This document shows, one piece after another, positions 11,401 through 19,134 of a stretch of 64,000 nt of DNA; position 1 is the first letter of the stretch, and every line of letters begins with the position of its first letter. A program made the position numbers and the translations under genes. This DNA comes from an uncultured Clostridia bacterium (lineage in GTDB: Bacteria > Bacillota > Clostridia > Christensenellales > Borkfalkiaceae), in assembly GCA_947589085.1 (NCBI GenBank), contig CANPZD010000003.1:1-64000 (forward strand), written 5' to 3'. The notes under the pieces were generated by a model. It was not told the origin of the DNA and did not search any database. It saw only the letters and a program-made list of their open reading frames with translations.

Positions 11401-13422
11401 TACTACGTCCTCGACAAGGAACTGAAAGTGATCTGCTTCATCGCGAATGAGACTACGTTCTACTTCGACATTACCGACGAGAGAACCTTCACACAGCGCG
11501 GAACGGAGTTTGCCTCCTACCTTGTCATGCGCAACCAGGGCATGAAGGATGAGACCCTCGAGTTAGACGGCCATGGTCATTTTACCGTCTATACGATCAC
11601 GGAGGGCGAGCGCAAGCAGGCCTATAGCGGCACTTATACCTATGAAATGTCCGGGGGCACACAGCTCTTCACTCTTGTTTACGAAGAGGGATCGCAAAAA
11701 CACACCGTCCGCGGGATCCGGAGTTCGATTACGATTGACTCCGTCAGCTACAACGCATTTGTTGTCTACAACGAGGAAATCGTCACCATTCTCGTCAACG
11801 AGGCGGATCTCTCCATGCTTGCGCTCGACGGCTTCGGCAACGCCATCCGCTATAACAATTTCGGCATTCCCGAACTTGGCCAGTATGTGCTCATTAATGA
11901 GAATCTGCTCTATTATGCAAATCGTGCTGGTTCGGATGCCTGCATCTATACCTACGATCTCGAAAAGGGCACTGCCGTTCCGAGCGACTTTACGCCCCGC
12001 AGCTATTTCACACAGGATCTCGATGCGATGGTCTTCTACAGCTACGGTTTCATGATCTACGGTGGAGAGACGCAATACTACTATAATATCAAAAATCAAA
12101 AAGTATATCTGTACCACCGTGATGACGACGATCCGTTGGCAAACAAATACGGCTTTGTTGAGGAGGAGTTCGGCACTTTCGGATCCTCGATCACGTGGAA
12201 GCAGAAGACGTATTATGTTACCAATGGCTACCAGCTCATGTTTACGCGTGCCGCGGGGAACAAGGACGCCTATCCTCTTACGATGAGCGATGGCAGCAAG
12301 GCGCAGCTCGAGAATCTCACTTTTACGCCTACGGGTGCAGCGGAGTTCAGAGTGCGGGGAAGCGTTGTCCTCAACGGGAGGCCGTATTCTTGCTATGTTG
12401 AGCGTGCCGTGGATCAAGCGGAGAACACGACGATGACCCTCATTTTGGGTTCCTACCGCTTTGCTCTCGAAGTGACATATTTGGGGGAGGCCGCCGACGG
12501 CACCTCCAACAATACCTACACACTGACTTCGATGCGTCTTGAACAGCAACTTCCGTCCGTTCTCTATATGGCCAGCGTCTACATCTACGCGATGCAGGGC
12601 CTCACGCAGCCGCAGAATGTGTTCGGTGTAATCACAATTCTGGATACCTATAACGAAGAAGGCGCCGTCACCTCTCGGAAGGTTACGGGAGAGTTCGGAG
12701 CCTATTCCGGCCTTGTTGACTCTGAGGGCAAGGTCATCGGCTTCAAGGATGCCGATTATACCTTGGAAGGTGGACTCTATACGGTAGAGGTCACGGGCAG
12801 CGATCATGCAACCTATCGTCTCCACTTCACTGTCGACGGTACATTTGTAAATATCTTCGGCTTGTACGGTTATAGCACCTTTGCTTTCACCCGCGCGGAG
12901 AAATTGTCGGCAGACGGTGGCTATGAGATGGAGATCGAGCGCGTGATTGCAACCGACAGTGAAAGGGTCAAGGTCGGCGGTGTCTACGACGTGATATTAA
13001 AGAAAGACGGCAAAGTCATCGAGGCAACCGAAGCCTACTTCAACAGCGAAGATTTGGTTATCACCCATATTGTCCGTACTTTCAATGACGGGGTCCGTAC
13101 GGGAGCGACCTATTATGTGATCACACTCACGGAGAAGAAGACGGAGGGGGCGGAGGAAGTGCTTGAAGTGCCGTTCCTCGCGTCGGCTACCGTTACAGAG
13201 AAGACTGTGTCCACTGTAAACGGCGTAGAATCGAACACTTATGCGGATTACAGCACCGATGCAGAAGGAAAGAAGAAAGTCGAATTAGTTGTATTCCAAG
13301 GTGCCGCATATTTCGCTGAAACGACGGAGGAGAGGGACGGAGTGTTGTATGTTACAACGAAATCCGGACTTCACTTTACGGTCGATGTGGATAATCACAG
13401 TATCGCGCGTCTCAAGGATTAA
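8422..13422 (+). CDS. Giant InlB-repeat lipoprotein with LDGxG repeats
   Basis: This is a 1666-residue exported lipoprotein. The start at 8422 follows a GAAAGGAGATATATCC ribosome site, 23 bp after the LRR gene. The signal peptide ends at lipobox IAAC (about residue 26). Residues 30-95 are a clear Listeria-Bacteroides (InlB B) repeat (GYSFEGWFENAE, FYAKW), and a second copy follows to about 175. The remainder is beta-rich and low in Cys. It carries at least six degenerate motifs of the form LxLDGxG followed 15-25 residues later by GxY, near residues 527, 599, 875, 972, 1046 and 1132. No C-terminal anchor is seen. It is the last gene of the operon and is followed by a strong terminator. A surface adhesin or structural role is inference. 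Confidence 0.88.
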   Translation: MKKMRKSLALVLMAVLAVLCFAIAACAGGITFKFETNGGNAIESMKVTKGEEITLPVPEREGYSFEGWFENAELSGNPVAEEQTAKQSRTFYAKWEKMYLVTLDLAGGSISSTSFYLKKGTNLLTALEDYVPVKENFQFGEWLYNGKALNTTNTMPEEDITLTAHYMVGYTVERYLQSLDDPDTYEKGENYVGYAYASNSVFELDPGEVAPTGFNVIQHEGEITQKTLSETPSENLFKLYFNRAEIHVRLYSNYPDGEEKTAEISGLYGKEVLLPEDSFYASGYCLTGWSKSVTGEDAIPSNYLNTFLFGGKDEDLYYYKLEESVSLYGVWAKGYIDNFEGIDYIYHFSADAKEVYLQRAGTFLKGEYDAKTNGFLFYDDARKTILEGAFNDANGTFAYYVTARQRNLSLYVMGTGLDSYTVLILDELNNVTYSRNKDNGQGGKTLIAESKGTYTYRGGVEYEAKFTSGELAGKSFVFIQGLATVNNVDTPVFSIRDDASYSMGSLAYVAMNQGAPLVYPQNLNAIEFDGYGVATLNAGTSTANYYYRFAEQKDTFYLYNTSTGRLLETCKIVDISGQKAYCIYNESFDNTFTSGTETLKLDGLYNATYTGTSVVNGYYTSTASAFGGYIVTVYGTSEPLMFHVYATQEMVNNQVVVEYHFDKKAAGYSEYYYKDDQQGVYFHYAPLIVLNESKQREFSLYAIDTASTTARIFVKVAEGTYTVENGKRRATITKYFEAVSYASTPIDISNLAEIVFDTAYISRSDSGPIPVAYWFSVTPKDGKEETYDTVYREKDGTSSLSLIAGFAVLTYERNGVRSEIIGSYTRKDNILVIITSSGNLSLEMNDEDGTFVILSSLLGTVYAMGDDGAVTRLEYIDFDGKDGAVYSIVTPAAEGGNAEVTSYQGTFKSTGRQTDFGSVTYHFTGTLNGAADAEKKEFDFLLLQLGNTMLFTKYNGDFAGKYIGTDAGAGILTLDGFGFNASLSVGSKVQNGFYYVLDKELKVICFIANETTFYFDITDERTFTQRGTEFASYLVMRNQGMKDETLELDGHGHFTVYTITEGERKQAYSGTYTYEMSGGTQLFTLVYEEGSQKHTVRGIRSSITIDSVSYNAFVVYNEEIVTILVNEADLSMLALDGFGNAIRYNNFGIPELGQYVLINENLLYYANRAGSDACIYTYDLEKGTAVPSDFTPRSYFTQDLDAMVFYSYGFMIYGGETQYYYNIKNQKVYLYHRDDDDPLANKYGFVEEEFGTFGSSITWKQKTYYVTNGYQLMFTRAAGNKDAYPLTMSDGSKAQLENLTFTPTGAAEFRVRGSVVLNGRPYSCYVERAVDQAENTTMTLILGSYRFALEVTYLGEAADGTSNNTYTLTSMRLEQQLPSVLYMASVYIYAMQGLTQPQNVFGVITILDTYNEEGAVTSRKVTGEFGAYSGLVDSEGKVIGFKDADYTLEGGLYTVEVTGSDHATYRLHFTVDGTFVNIFGLYGYSTFAFTRAEKLSADGGYEMEIERVIATDSERVKVGGVYDVILKKDGKVIEATEAYFNSEDLVITHIVRTFNDGVRTGATYYVITLTEKKTEGAEEVLEVPFLASATVTEKTVSTVNGVESNTYADYSTDAEGKKKVELVVFQGAAYFAETTEERDGVLYVTTKSGLHFTVDVDNHSIARLKD

Positions 13423-13441
13423 CGATATTTCATCGCATAAA

Positions 13442-13478
13442 AATCGCACGGACAAATTGTCCGTGCGATTTTTTTTAT
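13442..13478 (+). terminator. Intrinsic terminator of the VWA-lipoprotein operon
   Basis: A perfect 14-bp stem (AATCGCACGGACAA and its complement around one base) is followed by eight T. It lies 19 bp after the stop codon. Confidence 0.95.
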
Positions 13479-13491
13479 TATGATGAGATTG

Positions 13492-13534
13492 CTGAGCCGT
13501 GCGCCCGCCGTTTTACGGCGGGCGCACGGCTCAG
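13492..13534. repeat. Perfect 20-bp stem hairpin repeat (copy 1)
   Basis: An inverted repeat beginning CTGAGCCGTGCGCCCGCCGT has a 3-base loop. The inner part (GTGCGCCCGCCGT-TTT-complement) recurs exactly at 62186-62214, in both places beside the larger interspersed repeat described at 13564. It has no coding potential. Flanking GGATGAC matches the ends of intergenic CATCC/GGATGA-type repeats seen in many gut bacteria (recollection, not a search). Confidence 0.85.
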
Positions 13535-13563
13535 GATGACGGGAGAGGGACGGAGGCTTTTCT

Positions 13564-13680
13564 TGGCGCCCCCTTTGAGGGGGAGCTGTCGAGGCGAAGC
13601 CGAGACTGAGGGGGTGTTGTTCCGCATTGCGTATGCCCCTCCTTCCGTCTCGCCGCACAGCTTAGGAACGAGGGAGCAGG
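13564..13680 (-). repeat. Interspersed MITE-like repeat, copy A
   Basis: It reads on the minus strand as ..CCCCCTCAGTCTCGGCTTCG..CAGCTCCCCCTCAAAGGGGGCGCC. That core of about 52 bases is nearly identical to 28986-29040 and 62307-62357. The distal part of this copy differs from B and C: it carries CCCCTCCTTCCGTCTCGCCG instead of the GTGGCGTGCCGC hairpin. No ORF is seen. Confidence 0.8.
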
Positions 13681-13730
13681 CTGCGCGCGCTTCACGCTTT
13701 CTGTCATTTCGAATCCGCATATTTTTTCCT

Positions 13731-13800
13731 GTCATTTCGAGGAGCGAAGCGACGAGAAATCTCGCTTTTTTGAGATCCACTCACTTCGTTCGGGATGACA
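13731..13800. repeat. CATTTCGA...GGGATGACA intergenic repeat
   Basis: The stretch runs GTCATTTCGAGGAGCGAAGC ... GAGAAATCTCG ... TTCGTTCGGGATGACAGG. It contains a hairpin (CGAGAAATCTCG) and near-complementary ends. Related but degenerate sequence (GTCATTCCGAACGAATG..GAGGAATCTC) occurs at about 62135-62165. It looks like an old palindromic intergenic repeat. No gene is present. Confidence 0.6.
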
Positions 13801-13850
13801 GGGGGGGGAACGCACAGCGGCACGCCGAAATGAATGGGAGTGGTTATGTA

Positions 13851-13895
13851 CCCCTCCTTCCGTCTCGCCGCTGTGCGGCGAGACGGAAGGAGGGG
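13851..13895. repeat. Perfect 21-bp stem hairpin
   Basis: CCCCTCCTTCCGTCTCGCCG plus C pairs perfectly with its complement around a TGT loop. The same arm sequence forms the variable part of repeat copy A at about 13639-13660, so this is a rearranged piece of the same repeat cluster. Confidence 0.85.
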
Positions 13896-13896
13896 A

Positions 13897-13922
13897 GAAA
13901 AAATCCCCCCGAGACGGGGGGA
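13897..13922 (-). terminator. Terminator of the sigma factor/C39-like gene group
   Basis: On the minus strand CCCCCC-GTCTC-GGGGGG is followed by ATTTTTT, 16 bp after the stop of the 13938-14612 gene. Confidence 0.75.
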
Positions 13923-13937
13923 GATACGAACAAGTTT

Positions 13938-14612
13938 TTATGATTCGGCAGGTTGAATAAACTCTTGAATCGCCTGCGGGAATGTCTCTTCGGGATCGTT
14001 TAACCTTTTACTGAATGATGTAATATAAATCGATTCGCGTACGCCTCGAATGCATGCCGAGCCAATCAGCCTTATGTTATCCGATGAATTGAAATCTTTT
14101 TCGGATTTGTAATAAATCGTACATTTTTCAAATTTATCTTTTATAAATTCATTTGTTATCTCAAACTCGTCAAAGGAATAATGCGGGTTGCAAACAGCAA
14201 CAATTTTTATTTTTACAACAGAATTTTGTATGTTTATTCTATAATAAATCGTATCGCCGCTTTCGCGATCAAAAATTTTCTCAATCGTAAATTCATTTGT
14301 ATTTACGATAGTAAACTCGTGTAGACTTTCATTCAGTTCCGTGATATCCGAAATGCAGGAATCAAAGTTTTCTTTCGAGTAATCCTTTGAATATTGATTG
14401 GACGGGCAGAATACTACCACGGAGACCAGAAGGATCACGGAGGCAACCAGCCCCGCAAGGCATGCCCAAAACGGTTTGGAGCGCGCCGCGCGGGCACGCG
14501 CGGGCCGCTCTTCGAGTTCCGCTTCCAGATTTTCCAATATGCTGCCGCTCTTCGCGAGAAGGGATTTTTCATCCGCTGCGGCATGGGTTTTGAGATATTT
14601 TTTTCCTTTCAT
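13938..14612 (-). CDS. Single-pass membrane protein of unknown function
   Basis: The track start at 14618 is a TTG; I prefer the ATG at 14612, which lies three bases past the upstream stop (TGAATATG) and suggests translational coupling. The 224-residue protein has a charged cytoplasmic head of about 48 residues (ENLEAELEERPARARAARSK), one membrane helix (about 50-70) and an extracellular domain of about 150 residues rich in Ile, Asn and Glu. No family is recognised. The topology and position behind an ECF sigma factor are what one expects of an anti-sigma factor, but the ZAS motif (HxxxCxxC) is absent. Codon and base composition is visibly more AT-rich than in neighbouring genes. Confidence 0.7.
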   Translation of the reverse strand: MKGKKYLKTHAAADEKSLLAKSGSILENLEAELEERPARARAARSKPFWACLAGLVASVILLVSVVVFCPSNQYSKDYSKENFDSCISDITELNESLHEFTIVNTNEFTIEKIFDRESGDTIYYRINIQNSVVKIKIVAVCNPHYSFDEFEITNEFIKDKFEKCTIYYKSEKDFNSSDNIRLIGSACIRGVRESIYITSFSKRLNDPEETFPQAIQEFIQPAES

Positions 14613-14614
14613 AT

Positions 14615-15409
14615 TCAATAAATGAGCACGGCGAGCGCGTCGTCGATTTGGGTATTGTAACTGATATCAAATAAGCCGTTCGGCCGTACATCCAATCCCG
14701 AGGAAACCTCTAAAAAATTATAGGTGATCGTGCCGTCGTTCGTATTGTACACATACACGTCGAAGCCGAATGCCACCATCACGTGATTTTCGGGGGAAAC
14801 ATAATAGGAAATGCTGTCCTCGTTTTCGCCCGTATAAATATGTCCTACGTTGAATCCATCCAAAAACAGGACAATGGGCTGATTGTTCTGAATATAGTCG
14901 AGGCAAGTATAATAGTTGAGTTTTCCGGATTCCATGCAGGAGGAAAACAGGATGGATTTTCCCTTTTCCTTGCAGTATCGCTCCATTCCGCTCTTGAAGT
15001 TTGCCTCGGTCGTCCCCGCCGAAGTCGTTTTCATATACTTCGTCAAGAGATCGATCGCCGCTTCGGCGCCCGCATCCTCCATGTAATAAACATAAGAAGT
15101 GTTGCAAGGAAAGCCGGAGACATGGTTGGGGATGAGGTTTTCATCCATGCGGTCGTAATAGGCAAGCAAATTGCCTCCGGCCGTATTCGCGCAGCTGCCC
15201 TCCGGGGGAGCATAGGTAAAATCCGGATTTTCCAATGCGAGATCATAATAGAGCTTTCGCTGTTTGGAGATATAGGGGACGTAAATTACATCTGTCGCGT
15301 TGACGCTTGCGACGTTTTCCCGATAGGCGGTCGCACCGGAAACCGTGGGCGCTGCCAAACTGCTGAGAAGCATAAGAGAACTCAAAGCGATTTTTGCGAA
15401 GTGGATCAT
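14615..15409 (-). CDS. Exported peptidase C39-like protein
   Basis: The start at ATG 15409 (rather than 15550) follows AAGGAGAAGAAC and opens a signal peptide (MIHFAKIALSSLMLLSSLAAPTV, cleavage probably after SGA). The mature part of about 240 residues resembles papain-fold C39-type cysteine peptidases. GSCANTAGGNLLAYYD carries a candidate catalytic Cys, NHVMVAFGFDVY the candidate His, and a following Asn (YNTNDG) could complete the triad. The QPIVLFLD strand before the His is also typical. It lies between the ECF sigma factor (52 bp upstream) and the membrane protein (overlapping), so the three are probably one transcript. Activity is inferred; the family assignment is by motif only. Confidence 0.7.
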   Translation of the reverse strand: MIHFAKIALSSLMLLSSLAAPTVSGATAYRENVASVNATDVIYVPYISKQRKLYYDLALENPDFTYAPPEGSCANTAGGNLLAYYDRMDENLIPNHVSGFPCNTSYVYYMEDAGAEAAIDLLTKYMKTTSAGTTEANFKSGMERYCKEKGKSILFSSCMESGKLNYYTCLDYIQNNQPIVLFLDGFNVGHIYTGENEDSISYYVSPENHVMVAFGFDVYVYNTNDGTITYNFLEVSSGLDVRPNGLFDISYNTQIDDALAVLIY

Positions 15410-15461
15410 GTTCTTCTCCTTAGTTGCACTGAAATGATTGACGATTGAACGGCAAAAATAG

Positions 15462-15965
15462 TTACAAATATTTCCGAAGATCTTTATAGGCGCGGTGAGC
15501 CTTGATCCGAACATTGCCGCAGGAGAGATGCAATACTTCGGCGATCTCACGGTACTCGTAACCTTCCCAATGGTGCAGGTACAGAATCCTTTGCGACACG
15601 GGATCGAGATGAGAGAGGATCTCTTTGACGTCGGCCTGTAATATGGTGTTGTCGATGGAAAAGGAAGTATCGGGCAGAATCTCCGGAAGGGCGGCCGTAT
15701 CGCGGCGCGCTTTCAACATATCGATCGCCCGATTATCGACAAGTCTCAACAGCCATGCGGTAGGGCGTTCGATAAATTTGATTTCCTTGAGTTTCATGAG
15801 AGTCAGAAAAATGTCTTGTGCGACGTCTTCGCCGTTCACAAGTCGGCCGAAACGCCTTCCCACATGCGCCACGATTTTCGGATAATATTCCTCGAAAATT
15901 TCGTTGAGCGCTTGTTTGTCATACTTGAGTTTTTCAAGCAGCCGGTTAAACTTTTGTGGATCCAT
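15462..15965 (-). CDS. ECF-type RNA polymerase sigma factor
   Basis: This 167-residue protein has the two-domain layout of group 4 sigma factors. Region 2 covers about residues 15-85 (FEEYYPKIVAHVGRRF, GEDVAQDIFLTLMK, TAWLLRLVDNRAIDMLKARR), and region 4 about 110-165 (DPVSQRILYLHHWEGYEYREIAEVLHLS, VRIKAHRAYKDLRKYL). The linker is short and there is no extra C-terminal domain. It starts at ATG 15965 behind GAAGAAAG. It probably directs transcription of its own group (C39-like protein and membrane protein). A dedicated promoter motif was not found upstream of it, and read-through from argF 128 bp upstream is possible because no terminator is evident there. Confidence 0.93.
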   Translation of the reverse strand: MDPQKFNRLLEKLKYDKQALNEIFEEYYPKIVAHVGRRFGRLVNGEDVAQDIFLTLMKLKEIKFIERPTAWLLRLVDNRAIDMLKARRDTAALPEILPDTSFSIDNTILQADVKEILSHLDPVSQRILYLHHWEGYEYREIAEVLHLSCGNVRIKAHRAYKDLRKYL

Positions 15966-16093
15966 CTTTCTTCAATGAATGTCTCGTACGGAAATGATTG
16001 CTTCTGTGTTCTTTTCTCCGATCCGGAAGAAACTCCGGGGTTCATGCAAATCTTCCATTCGCATGATGATAAATTTTCAAATGATAATACCTT

Positions 16094-17077
16094 TCAGAGC
16101 GTCGCCGCCATAACGGCTTTGATCGTGTGCATGCGGTTTTCGGCCTCGTCGAATACAATGGAAGCCTTACTTTCGAATACTTCGTCGGTCACTTCCATTT
16201 CGGGAAGGCCGAACTTTTCGTAAATTTCCTTGCCGATCTTCGTCTTTCGGTCGTGGAACGCCGGCAGACAGTGCATAAAGCGGCACTGCTCGCCCGCGTT
16301 TTGCATGAGCGCCGCATTCACCCGATAGGGGAGAAGATCTTCGATGCGTTCCCGCCAGACTTCGTCCGGCTCGCCCATGGAGACCCACACGTCGGTATAG
16401 AGGATATCCGCGTTCTTTGTCGCCTTCACGGGATCTGTTTCGAATTCGAGTTCGGCGCCCGTCTGCGCCGCAAGATCGCGGCAGACGGAGATCAACGCCT
16501 TGTCCGGGAAATACTTTTCGGGCGCGCATGCCGTATAGCGCATGCCCATTTTTGCCGCGCCCACCATGAGAGAATTGCCCATGTTGTAGCGCGCGTCGCC
16601 CAAATAGACGAGTTTTTTGCCCTTGAGCTTTCCGAAATGCTCGCGGATCGTGAGCAGATCCGCCAAAATCTGAGTGGGATGAAATTCGTTCGTGAGACCG
16701 TTCCAGACGGGAACGCCGGCATAGCGGGCAAGCTCTTCCACGATCTCCTGCCCGAACCCGCGGTATTCGATCCCGTCGAACATTCTTCCGAGGACGCGCG
16801 CCGTATCGGCTATGCTCTCCTTTTTCCCGATCTGCGAACCCGCGGGGTCGAGATAGACCGCGCGGATCCCGAGGTCGGCCGCCGCCACCTCAAAACTGCA
16901 CCGCGTACGCGTGCTCGTCTTTTCGAAGATCAGCGCGATATTCTTTCCCTCGAAATCGCGGTGGGGGATCCCGCGTCTCTTTTTTTCCTTTAATTCCGCG
17001 GCAAGATCGAGGAGCCAAAGGATCTCCTCGGACGTAAAATCCAACAGTTTCAGGAAACTTCTGCCATGTAAGTCCAT
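16094..17077 (-). CDS. argF: Ornithine carbamoyltransferase
   Basis: The 327-residue enzyme joins carbamoyl phosphate and ornithine to give citrulline in the cytoplasm. The carbamoyl-phosphate site STRTRCSFE, the FHPTQ loop and the ornithine-loop HCLPAFHD are all present, and the length is normal for a catalytic ArgF. It is the last gene of the arg operon, 15 bp after argD. The HCLPAFHD signature separates it from putrescine and aspartate carbamoyltransferases. No carAB genes are visible, so carbamoyl phosphate must be supplied from elsewhere. Confidence 0.96.
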   Translation of the reverse strand: MDLHGRSFLKLLDFTSEEILWLLDLAAELKEKKRRGIPHRDFEGKNIALIFEKTSTRTRCSFEVAAADLGIRAVYLDPAGSQIGKKESIADTARVLGRMFDGIEYRGFGQEIVEELARYAGVPVWNGLTNEFHPTQILADLLTIREHFGKLKGKKLVYLGDARYNMGNSLMVGAAKMGMRYTACAPEKYFPDKALISVCRDLAAQTGAELEFETDPVKATKNADILYTDVWVSMGEPDEVWRERIEDLLPYRVNAALMQNAGEQCRFMHCLPAFHDRKTKIGKEIYEKFGLPEMEVTDEVFESKASIVFDEAENRMHTIKAVMAATL

Positions 17078-17092
17078 ATGCGTACCTCGCGT

Positions 17093-18259
17093 TTATTCGG
17101 CAAGCGCGTCTTTGATCGCCGCAACCGCTCTTTGCAGTGTTTCAAAGGGAATGTTCAGCGCGGGAAGCAGCCGTACGCGGTCCTTTGCCGTGAGACAGAG
17201 AACGCCCCGGTCGATACAGCGCTGTACGACCTCTCTCGCGGGCTTCTCCGGCAGGATCCCGATCATCAGTCCCATGCCGCTGACCGAAACCGCGCCCTTT
17301 GCGCCGCGCAGCTCCCGGAAGAGATATGCGCTCTTTTCGCGCACTTCGGCAAGCAGGCGATCGTCGATCCGGTTGAGAATATTCAGCGCCCCCGCACAGC
17401 ATACGGGATTTGCGCCGAACGTCGAGCCGTGATCTCCGCAGCCGAGAACGTTTTCCGCCCGTTCCCCGATCAGGCATGCGCCGATGGGAAGTCCGCCGCC
17501 CAGTCCCTTTGCCGTGGTGACGAGATCTGGCTGTACGCCGAAGTTCATATACGAATAGAGCGCGCCGGATCTGCCGTTTCCCGTCTGTACTTCATCGACG
17601 ATGAACAGTAGATCGCGCTCGCGGCAAATGCGTTCGACCGCCTTTACGAATTCCGCGTCGAGTGCCTTTACTCCGCCTTCGCCCTGCACCGTCTCGATCA
17701 TGATCGCCGCGGGATCGCACGAAGCGACCAGCGCTTCGAGGCCTTGCGTGTCGTCCGGCTCCGCATGCACGAACCCGGGCGTCAGCGGCTGAAATTTCTC
17801 GTGAAAGACTTCCTGCCCCGTTGCGGCGAGCGTGGTGAGCGTTCTGCCGTGGAAACTGTTTTTCAGCGTGACGATCGTATAGCATTTCGGCCCTTTGCGC
17901 TCGGCGGCGTACTTTCTCGCGACCTTGATGGCGCATTCGTTTGCTTCCGCGCCCGAATTGCCGAAGAATACTTTTTTCATGCCCGTGCGCAGGCAAAGCG
18001 CCTTTGCAAGCTCCGTGCAGGGTTTTGTATAGTACAGGTTGGAAGTGTGCTGCACGGCGTTCAGCTGTCCGATGACCGCGCGCTTCCATTCTTCGTCGGC
18101 GATCCCGAACGCCGTTACGCCGATTCCGGCCCCCATGTCGATATATTCCGTTCCGTCCGGCGCGTATACGAGCGAACCTTTCCCGCGTTCGATCTCCACA
18201 TTGAAACGGGCATAGGTGTTCGCGATATACTCGCGGTCGTTTCGAATCACTTCTGTCAT
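17093..18259 (-). CDS. argD: Acetylornithine aminotransferase
   Basis: A 388-residue class-III PLP aminotransferase that converts N-acetylglutamate semialdehyde to N-acetylornithine. Visible signatures are FFGNSGAEANECAIK (phosphate loop), IVDEVQTGNGRSG (PLP-ring Asp) and the PLP lysine in TTAKGLGGGLPIGA. It starts at ATG 18259, one base after argB, preceded by GGAGAATGAT. The arginine-operon context favours ArgD over ornithine or GABA aminotransferases. Confidence 0.95.
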   Translation of the reverse strand: MTEVIRNDREYIANTYARFNVEIERGKGSLVYAPDGTEYIDMGAGIGVTAFGIADEEWKRAVIGQLNAVQHTSNLYYTKPCTELAKALCLRTGMKKVFFGNSGAEANECAIKVARKYAAERKGPKCYTIVTLKNSFHGRTLTTLAATGQEVFHEKFQPLTPGFVHAEPDDTQGLEALVASCDPAAIMIETVQGEGGVKALDAEFVKAVERICRERDLLFIVDEVQTGNGRSGALYSYMNFGVQPDLVTTAKGLGGGLPIGACLIGERAENVLGCGDHGSTFGANPVCCAGALNILNRIDDRLLAEVREKSAYLFRELRGAKGAVSVSGMGLMIGILPEKPAREVVQRCIDRGVLCLTAKDRVRLLPALNIPFETLQRAVAAIKDALAE

Positions 18260-18260
18260 A

Positions 18261-19124
18261 TCATTCTCCTACGACCATGGTGCCGGCGCCTTCGTCCGTG
18301 AACAGTTCCATAAGAATGGAATGGGGGATGCGCCCGTCCATGACGGTAACTTTCTTTACGCCGCGGCGGATCGCCTCTACGCAGCAGTCCACTTTGGGGA
18401 TCATGCCGCCCGAGATCACGCCGCTCTCTTTGAGCCGTGCGGCTTCATCCAGCGTAATGCGGGGGATCAGCGTGGAGGGGTCGTCTTTATCTTTGAGGAC
18501 CCCGGCGATGTCCGTCATCATGATCAGACTTTCCGCGCCGAGTGCGCCCGCGATCCACGCCGCCGCCGTATCGCCGTTGATATTATATGCGTTTCCCGCC
18601 CGGTCGCACCCGACGGTGGAAACGACGGGTATGTAATCTTTTTCCAGAAGATCGCAGATCGGACGGATGTTGATGCCCGTGATCTCCCCGACATAGCCGA
18701 GGCGTTCATCCTTCATGCGGGCCTCGATGAGATGCCCGTCCATGCCGGAAAGCCCGATGGCCGTACCGCCCTGCATGAGAATGTAGTTGACAAGCATTTT
18801 ATTGATCTTGCCCGCCAAAACCATCTGCACGATATCCATCGTCTCGCGGTCGGTCACGCGGAGGCCGTCGACGAATTCCGCTTTTTTGCCGAGCCGCTGC
18901 ATCATTTCGCTGATCTCGGGGCCGCCGCCGTGCACCAGCACGACTTTTACGCCCGTCAGATGCAGGAGCACAACGTCCTCCATGACCTGTTCTTTCAGCG
19001 AAGCCGAGGTCATGGCGTTCCCGCCGTATTTTACGACGACGATCTTTCCCCGATAGCGTTTGATATAGGGCAGCGCCTGCGTAAGAACTTCCGCGCGCTG
19101 CGCGTTGGTAAAATTCCGGTCCAT
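18261..19124 (-). CDS. argB: Acetylglutamate kinase
   Basis: A 287-residue amino-acid kinase that phosphorylates N-acetylglutamate, the second step of arginine synthesis. VVVKYGGNAM and VLVHGGGPEI are the nucleotide and substrate loops; VDCCVEAIRRGVKKV is near the C-terminus. The N-terminal helix (AEVLTQALPYIKRYRGK) is the extension found in arginine-inhibited hexameric NAGKs, so feedback inhibition is likely (inference). It lies 10 bp after argJ and 1 bp before argD. Confidence 0.95.
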   Translation of the reverse strand: MDRNFTNAQRAEVLTQALPYIKRYRGKIVVVKYGGNAMTSASLKEQVMEDVVLLHLTGVKVVLVHGGGPEISEMMQRLGKKAEFVDGLRVTDRETMDIVQMVLAGKINKMLVNYILMQGGTAIGLSGMDGHLIEARMKDERLGYVGEITGINIRPICDLLEKDYIPVVSTVGCDRAGNAYNINGDTAAAWIAGALGAESLIMMTDIAGVLKDKDDPSTLIPRITLDEAARLKESGVISGGMIPKVDCCVEAIRRGVKKVTVMDGRIPHSILMELFTDEGAGTMVVGE

Positions 19125-19134
19125 GCGTCCTCCC

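Noticed and set aside
15966-16093. Terminator between argF and the sigma factor gene
   Set aside because: The only hairpin (CCGGAG..TTCCGG) is short and lacks a T run on the minus strand, so I did not list it.
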